Shown one piece after another: positions 14,885-20,335 of a DNA stretch of 23,618 nt. This stretch comes from Lachnospiraceae bacterium. GTDB lineage: Bacteria; Bacillota; Clostridia; Lachnospirales; Lachnospiraceae. The notes under the pieces were generated by a model. That model worked only from the letters and a program-made list of their open reading frames with translations, ran no database searches and was not told where the DNA came from. Within the stretch, counting starts at the first letter, position 1. The number at the start of each line of letters is the position of its first letter. Position numbers and translations under genes: made by a program. Where the stretch lies: contig CAAGSD010000065.1 in NCBI GenBank assembly GCA_900772845.1, positions 1 through 23,618 of the forward strand. Direction: 5' to 3'.

Positions 14885-15178
14885 TTGGGCATACAAGATA
14901 CATTGAAAGCGCTGGCGGATCCTATAAGGCGTGAAATACTAAATCTTCTGAAAAACGGTCGATTGTCGGCGGGAGAGATCTGCGAACATTTTTCGGTGAC
15001 GGGGGCTTCCATATCAAGGCATTTGTCGGTGTTAAAGGAGGCCGACCTGATCAGGGACAAACGGGAGGGAAAGTTTATTTATTATGAACTGAATACTTCC
15101 GTGCTGGAAGAGATCATGTTATGGATCACAGATTTGAAAGGAGCATCAGATAATGAAGGAAATGATACAGAAAAATAA
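14885..15178 (+). CDS. sdpR: ArsR/SdpR family winged-helix repressor
   Basis: A DNA-binding repressor of 97 residues from the TTG at 14885. It begins GIQDTLKALADPIRREILNLL, the exact shape of SdpR-like proteins, followed by GRLSAGEICEHF, the recognition helix in VTGASISRHLSVLKEADL, and the wing RDKREGKFIYYEL. There are no cysteine metal-binding motifs, so it is not a metal sensor of the ArsR/SmtB type. The TTG start is preferred because AAAGGA (14867-14872) lies 12 bases upstream and homologues begin at this point; an in-frame ATG at 14864 has no ribosome binding site and adds MKGCDLF. It overlaps sdpI by 26 bases. In Bacillus subtilis SdpR is released from the promoter by SdpI bound to its toxin. 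Confidence 0.88.
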   Translation: MGIQDTLKALADPIRREILNLLKNGRLSAGEICEHFSVTGASISRHLSVLKEADLIRDKREGKFIYYELNTSVLEEIMLWITDLKGASDNEGNDTEK

Positions 15179-16178
15179 AGGCAGGCTGATCTGCTCGGCA
15201 TTTGTTATGTGCGTGGGCATTATATTGGGATATACCTGCGAGAACAGTCTGTGGATAAACGGCACGTTTGCAGTGACTTATGTGGTAGCAATAGCAGTAA
15301 CTTTTTACGACAACAGAAATAGGCAGCAGAGTGACAAGGTAATAAGAATGGTTACGTGGATCGTGCCGGGAATGACATTGCTCTATAACGGCATCGCCAG
15401 ATGGATTGATATGGGTGTAACGAAAGAGAATCTGCTCGTGGTAATTTTGTATGTCGGAACGGGATTGCTATTTGTTATTGTGGGTAATTATCTGCCCAAG
15501 GTGAAACCGAACCGCACCATCGGCATCCGCGTCGTATGGGCATTACAGGATGAGGAGAACTGGATTGCCACACACCGCTTCAGCGGGAAAATATGGGTGG
15601 CAGCAGGACTGTTGAGTATGATCTGCGGACTGTTCAGCGACAGCATGGCAGCACTGATTCTGTTTATTGTGTCAATTGCGGCAGCAGCTTTTGGCAGCAT
15701 CGTGTATTCTTATCTCTATTATAAAAAGAAGCTGCACACCGGAAAAGGGCTGGAAGTACACTACAATCATAAAGTAGTTGCAGCCTATGTGTTCATAATG
15801 CTCGTGTGTGTGCTATTTACGGTATGGACGCTATATACGGGAAAAATCGAGATCTGTTACGGGGAAAATGAATTTACTGTTCAGGCGGAGGGCTGGAAGG
15901 ATTACACGGTGAAATATGACGCTATCGATAGCATTGTTTGCGAAGAGAATATGTTTCGGGATACGAATACAATCCGGACGAACGGATTTGGCAACCTGAA
16001 ATACTCCATGGGACATTTTCGTGATGACATTCACGGAGATTACATCCGCTATACCCATAACGACTGTGATACTTATGTAGTCATGGAAGTGAATGGGAGC
16101 ACCGTTATTCTAAACAGTGCAGATGATGCGCAGACCCGGGAGATCTACAATAATATCATGGACAAGATGGGGAAATAA
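15153..16178 (+). CDS. sdpI: SdpI family membrane immunity protein with extra C-terminal domain
   Basis: Membrane protein of the SdpI family, which in B. subtilis gives immunity to the SdpC peptide and sequesters SdpR. The SdpI signature is clear: GNYLPKVKPNRTIGIRVVWA followed by DEENWIATHRFSGKIW (about 112-147). About seven membrane segments are visible between residues 11 and 229, with the N-terminal part resembling DUF1648. The last 110 residues (about 232-338) form a soluble beta-rich domain resembling bacterial PH-like domains, an extension beyond the basic SdpI of about 207 residues. AAAGGAG (15137-15143) lies nine bases before the ATG. No sdpABC toxin genes are present in the window, so this is an orphan immunity-type pair with sdpR. 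Confidence 0.88.
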   Translation: MKEMIQKNKGRLICSAFVMCVGIILGYTCENSLWINGTFAVTYVVAIAVTFYDNRNRQQSDKVIRMVTWIVPGMTLLYNGIARWIDMGVTKENLLVVILYVGTGLLFVIVGNYLPKVKPNRTIGIRVVWALQDEENWIATHRFSGKIWVAAGLLSMICGLFSDSMAALILFIVSIAAAAFGSIVYSYLYYKKKLHTGKGLEVHYNHKVVAAYVFIMLVCVLFTVWTLYTGKIEICYGENEFTVQAEGWKDYTVKYDAIDSIVCEENMFRDTNTIRTNGFGNLKYSMGHFRDDIHGDYIRYTHNDCDTYVVMEVNGSTVILNSADDAQTREIYNNIMDKMGK

Positions 16179-16357
16179 TACTTATACATGAGATAATATT
16201 TCATTTATATCATAATACGATATTACAGAAATGCAGTTTTATTTGTGGTGTATTTGGTTGTTTAAAGTATAATTTCATGGTAAGCTATTCGTATGTTAAT
16301 AATTATTTTGAATGAGATAAGGCAGGGGTAAAATAAGGGAAGGAGAGCCAGCGTGCG

Positions 16358-16594
16358 ATGATGGATGAAAAAATCAAAAATTCCAGTGAACTGGAGTTTG
16401 CTGTATTCTGCATTGAAAATGTAGCGGCAAAGCTGGGCGTGGATGCAGAACGTGTCTATCAGGCATTTACTGAACAGAGTGACATTCTGAACGGTTATAT
16501 CGTGCCGGAATATGAAGTGCTGCATACCCAGAGCCGGGAATATATCGTTGATGACCTTCTTGATGTGATGAAAGAAAGGGGGGTGGAAGTATGA
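16358..16594 (+). CDS. DUF3791 family small protein (first copy)
   Basis: A 78-residue protein that I match to DUF3791 by pattern: FAVFCIENVAAKLGVDAERVYQAF, a TEQSDILNGYIVPEYEVLHTQ segment, and a closing DDLLDVMKERG helix. No function is established for the family; it is commonly found beside DUF3990 genes. Here it overlaps the DUF3990 gene by four bases (ATGA), which implies translational coupling. AAGGAG (16340-16345) lies 12 bases before the ATG. A TATAAT at 16268-16273 in the AT-rich upstream spacer is a possible -10 box, but no good -35 box was found. In size and position it resembles an antitoxin or partner of the enzyme-like protein downstream; this is inference. Confidence 0.8.
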   Translation: MMDEKIKNSSELEFAVFCIENVAAKLGVDAERVYQAFTEQSDILNGYIVPEYEVLHTQSREYIVDDLLDVMKERGVEV

Positions 16595-17061
16595 TCCTTT
16601 ATCACGGTTCCTTTTTAGAGATTGCCAGACCGGATCTGGTTCATTCCCGCCCCAATGTAGACTTTGGGCGTGGCTTCTATGTCACACCGCTATATGAACA
16701 GGCGGCGAAGTGGTGCGGAAAGTTCAAACGTCGGGGGAAAGTCGGCGTTATCTCCCGGTATGGATATGATGAAAGCCGGGAAAACGAACTGAAAACACTG
16801 AAATTTGATTCCTATTCCGAAGAATGGTTGGATTTCATTCTGAGTTGCCGAAGCGGAAAAGATTCAACAGATTATGACCTTGTTGTGGGTGGTGTTGCCA
16901 ATGATAAGGTGTTTAATACCGTGGAGTTGTTCTTTGACGGGCTGATTGATAAAACGGAAGCTATCAACCGCCTGCGGTATGAAAAACCGAACCTGCAAAT
17001 TTGTTTTCGCACAGAGAAAGCACTGACCCTGTTGCACTTTGAAGGGAGTGAAACGCTATGA
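16591..17061 (+). CDS. DUF3990 family protein, probable ADP-ribosyltransferase fold
   Basis: A 156-residue protein matching DUF3990 by pattern: ILYHGSFLEIARPDL at the start, NVDFGRGFYVTPLYEQAAKWC, DYDLVVGGVANDKVFNTVE in the middle, and the closing QICFRTEKALTLLHF. The arrangement of H5 (YHGS), Y30 (GRGFYVT) and E112 (NTVELFF) is what one expects of an H-Y-E type ADP-ribosyltransferase active site, so an NAD+-using enzyme is plausible, possibly a toxin. The substrate is unknown. It shares four-base ATGA overlaps with DUF3791 genes on both sides, so all three are probably one translationally coupled unit. A long purine-rich ribosome binding site AAAGGGGGGTGG precedes the ATG. The family call is firm; the enzymatic call is inference. 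Confidence 0.82.
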   Translation: MILYHGSFLEIARPDLVHSRPNVDFGRGFYVTPLYEQAAKWCGKFKRRGKVGVISRYGYDESRENELKTLKFDSYSEEWLDFILSCRSGKDSTDYDLVVGGVANDKVFNTVELFFDGLIDKTEAINRLRYEKPNLQICFRTEKALTLLHFEGSETL

Positions 17062-17276
17062 CAGCAAACCCGATTTTGCTTCAGAAAAAATATAGCCGTG
17101 TTATTGAATGCTTTGCTAAACAGCAGGGACTTTCTCTGGATGCGGCTTTGGAATTCTTTTATCATTCCCAGGTCTATCAGCTGATCCGTGATGGTGTTTC
17201 TGATATGCATTGTATGAGCGATGCGTATCTGGCAGAGGAACTGAAACAGGAATATGCTGAGAAAAATGCCGGATAA
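17058..17276 (+). CDS. DUF3791 family small protein (second copy), 3' end duplicated downstream
   Basis: A 72-residue protein resembling the second type of DUF3791: KYSRVIECFAKQQGLSLDAA, FFYHSQVYQLIRDGVSDMHC, and SDAYLAEELKQEY. GGGAG lies about nine bases before the ATG, which overlaps the DUF3990 stop codon by four bases. Its last 40 bases (17236-17275, encoding about EELKQEYAEKNAG) recur exactly at 20216-20255. After the second copy the frame would continue as YHGK and stop at 20268. This shows that the 2.98-kb segment between the repeats either inserted here or arose by recombination through this site, with the gene kept nearly intact by the first copy. Confidence 0.8.
   Translation: MTANPILLQKKYSRVIECFAKQQGLSLDAALEFFYHSQVYQLIRDGVSDMHCMSDAYLAEELKQEYAEKNAG
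17236..17275 (+). repeat. 40-bp direct repeat, left copy
   Basis: Exact 40-base match to 20216-20255, beginning AGGAACTGAAACAGG and ending AATGCCGGATA. This copy forms the end of the second DUF3791 gene. The flanks differ immediately outside the repeat on both sides (17235 G against 20215 T; 17276 A against 20256 C). Confidence 0.95.
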
Positions 17277-17489
17277 GTGCCGTTAAAGAGCCGGATACTG
17301 TTCAGAGTGATTTCGCTGGCGAGTGTATGAATCTGAACAAAAAACTGATCACTTTACAGGCATAGGGTACCGAAATCAGACTCTGTGAGGAAAAGATTCA
17401 TCACCTTGCCAATCAGATGATTTCCATTGACCTGGACGATGGTGTGAGGAATTATGCAATTTTCTAGGATTTTGGCTAAAATAAAGTAA
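17277..17489 (+). pseudogene. Remnant of a DNA methyltransferase C-terminus (PglX-like)
   Basis: No intact gene is present, but one frame reads EIRLCEEKIHHLANQM followed by ISIDLDDGVRNYAIF, ending at a TAG at 17465-17467. The next frame then supplies LAKIK and a TAA at 17487-17489. From memory, the pattern of a KIHHLA helix, DLDDGV and NYxxFxxxLAKIK is the C-terminus of PglX-type adenine-specific DNA methyltransferases of BREX systems and their type II relatives. The frame also carries an earlier TAG at 17363-17365. A C-to-T change (CAG to TAG) and a two-base loss would explain the damage near the end. The rest of the gene is absent: it begins right at the direct repeat. Confidence 0.5.
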
Positions 17490-17504
17490 GTAAGAGGGAA
17501 CAGT

Positions 17505-17966
17505 ATGAGTGATGAAATCAATATGACGATTTCTATCCCCACGGATGATGATGGCTATGTTCTTTTGCAATGCGAGCATTGCGGCACATATTTTAAGGCA
17601 ACTCCTTCAGATTTAAAGGATGACGGGGTGCTTCATATATTTTGCCCAAGCTGCGGTTTAATAAGCGTAAATTATATTACTGAGGATGTACTTGAACTTG
17701 CCGTGAAAATGGTGACGAATGCCGTCAATGATATGATTTATAATGAATTCAAAAAAATGGAACGGCATAGCAAAAAAGGAATCATTACATTTAAGGCTGG
17801 AAAACGTCCGAAGCATGAAAATGAAGATCCTATTCATTCAGGAATCGAAGCAATGGAAATTTGTAATTTTCCGTGTTGTAAACGTACTGCGAAAATCAAA
17901 CCATTATTAAAAATGACGGGTGCATATTGCCCGTTTTGTGGGGTGAAAAACTATGAAATTGAATAG
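17505..17966 (+). CDS. Small protein with two zinc ribbons (TFIIB-type zinc ribbon family), function unknown
   Basis: A 153-residue protein with two predicted zinc-binding sites. The first is C23-x2-C26 with C47-x2-C50 (LLQCEHCG, FCPSCG); the second is near the end with C120, C124, C125 and C142-x2-C145 (CNFPCC, YCPFCG). Between them are a predicted helix (DVLELAVKMVTNAVNDMIYNEF) and a short basic stretch with TFKAGKRPK. I recognise this layout from proteins labelled TFIIB-type zinc ribbon in Firmicutes and Proteobacteria, for which I know no established function. GAGGG (17494-17498) lies six bases before the ATG. It overlaps the next gene by 14 bases, so the two are probably a functional pair. 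The AT-rich DNA, in common with its partner, suggests acquisition by transfer. Confidence 0.75.
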   Translation: MSDEINMTISIPTDDDGYVLLQCEHCGTYFKATPSDLKDDGVLHIFCPSCGLISVNYITEDVLELAVKMVTNAVNDMIYNEFKKMERHSKKGIITFKAGKRPKHENEDPIHSGIEAMEICNFPCCKRTAKIKPLLKMTGAYCPFCGVKNYEIE

Positions 17967-18750
17967 AAAAGAATTGCGAAAAATTCAATATGATTTTAAC
18001 AGTTGCTCTAATCGACTACTTCAGGCAGATTATGAAGATTATACTGATGTGCTTACAAAATTTGTGAAATACATAGATAACACTCCGATTATAAGCGATT
18101 ATATCCATGATTGCGGCAACTGTGATTGGGATTTAGAAAATGAAATTAAAGAAGTAGAAGGATCCTATGGAAGACTGATTTTTTCGTTGGGTGAAACTGA
18201 TGGCGAAGAAATACGAAATGTGTACGCCGTTTTAAGATATTTAGTAGAAAATAACAGTTCTGTATATCGTGGTGTTGCCATGGGGTATTCTTCTTCATCT
18301 AAATGGCAAGATAAAATCAAAGGTTTTAATGAACGATTTGTTATGGTATTAATTCGCCATGTAGAAAGCTATCTAACGAAAGTAGGTATTGATATGGGAA
18401 TAGATGAAAAGAATATTTATAATGTGACGGTGCAAAATGGTCAAGCTATTATTGCAAATGATAATTCATCCGTTACGGCAACTACAAATATTGGGGCAAC
18501 AGCAAATGATATAGAACGGTTGATTACCGCAGTTAGGACGAAGATGGATACGCTTACATCAGATGAAGATAAAGAAGCAGCATCTGAAAGCCTGGAAGTT
18601 ATAGAGGCAGAAGTTATATCTGAAAAGCCAAAGAAATCTATGATAAAGACAGCAATAGCTTCGTTACAAGCTATAAAAGGAACTGTCGAATTTGGATCGG
18701 CAGTTGCAGCTCTGATTCAATTTGTTGGACCAATACTTAACAACGGCTAA
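17953..18750 (+). CDS. Unrecognised protein with hydrophobic C-terminus, partner of the zinc-ribbon protein
   Basis: A 265-residue protein I cannot assign to a named family. The first 155 residues look helical and acidic, with a CGNCDWD motif (54-60) and FNERFVMVLIRHVESYLTK (125-143). A low-complexity Asn/Thr stretch follows (VQNGQAIIANDNSSVTATTN, 160-179), of the GNNN-like type that often separates a sensor or effector domain from the rest. After a helix (184-222) the final 35 residues are hydrophobic with small residues (IKTAIASLQAIKGTVEFGSA and onward), which could insert into or bind a membrane. GTGGGGTG lies about eight bases before the ATG inside the preceding gene. The coupling to a double zinc-ribbon protein beside an AlbA_2 ATPase and a methyltransferase remnant suggests phage defence or toxin-antitoxin function; this is inference. 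Confidence 0.65.
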   Translation: MKLNRKELRKIQYDFNSCSNRLLQADYEDYTDVLTKFVKYIDNTPIISDYIHDCGNCDWDLENEIKEVEGSYGRLIFSLGETDGEEIRNVYAVLRYLVENNSSVYRGVAMGYSSSSKWQDKIKGFNERFVMVLIRHVESYLTKVGIDMGIDEKNIYNVTVQNGQAIIANDNSSVTATTNIGATANDIERLITAVRTKMDTLTSDEDKEAASESLEVIEAEVISEKPKKSMIKTAIASLQAIKGTVEFGSAVAALIQFVGPILNNG

Positions 18751-18774
18751 AGCTGTAAAAGAGGGCGAGGTGTT

Positions 18775-20217
18775 ATGATGACCATAGAAGAAATTCTTGC
18801 AGGAGAATCGAAGAATGTGGAGTTCAAAGAGAACCTGCCTGAGAAAACTATCAAATATATGAAATCTGTGGTTGCCTTTGCAAATGGGACCGGAGGAAAG
18901 ATCATTTTCGGAATTGCTGATAAAACCAGAGAGGTAGTTGGATTTGACAAGGAAGAGGTATTCAAGATAATGGATGCCATTGCAAATGCCGTGTCGGATA
19001 ATTGTGAACCGGCAATTATCCCAGATATTACTTTACAGACAGTGGATGGCAAGACCGTTATTGTCGTAGAAGTTTCGGAAGGCAGGCAGCGCCCATATTA
19101 TATTAAGGCGCTTGGCAGAGAAGGTGGTGTATACGTACGTGTTGCTGGAACCACCCGCCTTGCAGATGAATACATGATAAAAGAATTGTTGTTTGAGGGC
19201 AGTAATCGTTACTACGATCAGGCTTTGTGCCATGGGCTGAATATCACGGATGAAGATATTGATGCTCTTTGCAATGCTATGAAGGAGCAGGCAGTCAGAA
19301 ATGCCCATAATGAGGAGCAGAAGACATCCATTAAAGATATTGGTAGACAGCAACTGCGATCCTGGGGCATTTTGATTGAACGTGATGGAAAAGATTATCC
19401 GTCCAATGCTTTTGCTATTTTGACCGGCAACGGAGGGCTTCATGTTGCAACGCAATGTGGCGTGTTTAAAGGTACAACGAAAGCAGTATTTGTTGACCGT
19501 AGGGAATATGCCGGTCCGCTTTGGGAGCAGATAGACGAAGCATTTCAATTTGTTTTACGCAATATTCACCTGGGTGCTACGATAGTGGGAATTTACAGGC
19601 AGGATGTCTATGAAATTCCGCCGGACGCTATTCGTGAGTTGATTATCAATGCGATGGTACATCGGAGTTATCTGGATCATGGCACGATACAGGTAGCGGT
19701 ATATGACAACCGATTGGAAATCACTTCTCCGGGAAAACTGCCAATGGGACAAACGATGGAGCGCATGAAAGAGGGGTATTCCAAAATCAGAAATGAAGCT
19801 CTTGCACATGCGTTTGCTTATATGAATCTGATTGAGCATTGGGGAAGCGGAATTCCGAGAATTATTGAGAAAGTAAAAGCCGCCGGATTACGGGAACCGG
19901 AATTTATTGGTGGAGAAGTTGATCTGCGTATTAATATCTATCGAAGACAAGTTGATACAAACAACGCCATAATTAACGCCAATGGCACTAAAAATGGCGT
20001 TAATGACGTTGAAGTGCCGCTTAATAGGGAACAGGTTCAGATAGGAAAATTGTTGCAGATCATAGAGAAAAATCCATTTGCAACACAAGCATATTATGCG
20101 AAACAGATTGGTGTGTCAAAAAGGACGGTTTCTCGAATGTTCGTTTCTTTACAGGAAAAAGGAATATTGATACAAAATGGAACAAAGAGAAAACCAAATT
20201 GGAAAATTAAGAAGTAG
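18775..20217 (+). CDS. AlbA_2 (Schlafen-like) and HATPase domain protein with C-terminal winged helix
   Basis: A 480-residue protein of the AlbA_2 plus HATPase_c_4 architecture. The AlbA_2/Schlafen nucleic-acid-binding domain covers about 5-125 (ESKNVEFKE, VVAFANGTGGKIIFGI, YYIKALGREGGVYVRVAGTT). The GHKL-type ATP-binding domain follows, with the N-box ELIINAMVHRSY near 285-297 and the G-box WGSGIPRI near 355-362. A variable Asn-rich linker (about 395-412) leads to a winged helix at 425-475 (YYAKQIGVSKRTVSRMFVSLQ). Relatives occur widely in defence islands, including among accessory genes of BREX loci; the target is unknown. GAGG (18767-18770) is seven bases from a second ATG at 18778 and four from this one, so the start may be three bases later. 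The stop codon TAG overlaps the right 40-bp repeat. Confidence 0.9.
   Translation: MMTIEEILAGESKNVEFKENLPEKTIKYMKSVVAFANGTGGKIIFGIADKTREVVGFDKEEVFKIMDAIANAVSDNCEPAIIPDITLQTVDGKTVIVVEVSEGRQRPYYIKALGREGGVYVRVAGTTRLADEYMIKELLFEGSNRYYDQALCHGLNITDEDIDALCNAMKEQAVRNAHNEEQKTSIKDIGRQQLRSWGILIERDGKDYPSNAFAILTGNGGLHVATQCGVFKGTTKAVFVDRREYAGPLWEQIDEAFQFVLRNIHLGATIVGIYRQDVYEIPPDAIRELIINAMVHRSYLDHGTIQVAVYDNRLEITSPGKLPMGQTMERMKEGYSKIRNEALAHAFAYMNLIEHWGSGIPRIIEKVKAAGLREPEFIGGEVDLRINIYRRQVDTNNAIINANGTKNGVNDVEVPLNREQVQIGKLLQIIEKNPFATQAYYAKQIGVSKRTVSRMFVSLQEKGILIQNGTKRKPNWKIKK
19972..20004. repeat. 10-bp perfect inverted repeat within the linker of the AlbA_2 gene
   Basis: ATTAACGCCA (19972-19981) and TGGCGTTAAT (19995-20004) are perfect inverted repeats with a 13-base spacer. 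They fall in the Asn/Gly-rich linker between the ATPase domain and the winged helix. A further AACGCCAT lies just upstream at 19963-19970. The linker is where related proteins vary most in length. Confidence 0.7.
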
Positions 20218-20255
20218 GAACTGAAACAGGAATATGCTGAGAAAAATGCCGGATA
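20216..20255 (+). repeat. 40-bp direct repeat, right copy
   Basis: Exact copy of 17236-17275. The first two bases are the last two of the AlbA_2 gene's TAG stop codon. Read in the DUF3791 frame, this copy continues into TAC CAT GGA AAG TGA (stop at 20266-20268), which may be the original end of the second DUF3791 gene. Confidence 0.95.
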
Positions 20256-20335
20256 CCATGGAAAGTGATTTATGTATATAGTGGCAGGTACATGCAGATA
20301 ATAACATATAATTTATGCGAAAGGGTGGTTACAGT

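Larger units (their letters stand above)
17236..20255 (+). mobile_element. Direct-repeat-bounded accessory segment inserted at the 3' end of a DUF3791 gene
   Basis: Two exact 40-bp direct repeats (17236-17275 and 20216-20255) enclose a methyltransferase gene remnant, a two-gene unit and an AlbA_2 ATP-binding protein gene. Taking one repeat copy with the interior, the unit is 2980 bp. The layout resembles an integrative element that uses the 3' end of a gene and restores it, or a segment swapped through short homology in a defence island. No integrase, transposase or relaxase gene is present inside, so it is not an autonomous element as it stands. The two hypothetical genes within are more AT-rich than the DUF3990 operon and the genes beyond 20336. 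The DNA evidence for the repeat is direct; the mechanism is inferred. Confidence 0.5.

Noticed and set aside
18747..19052. 101-codon minus-strand frame at the start of the AlbA_2 gene
   Set aside because: It lies wholly opposite the conserved AlbA_2 domain and shows no protein family pattern of its own.
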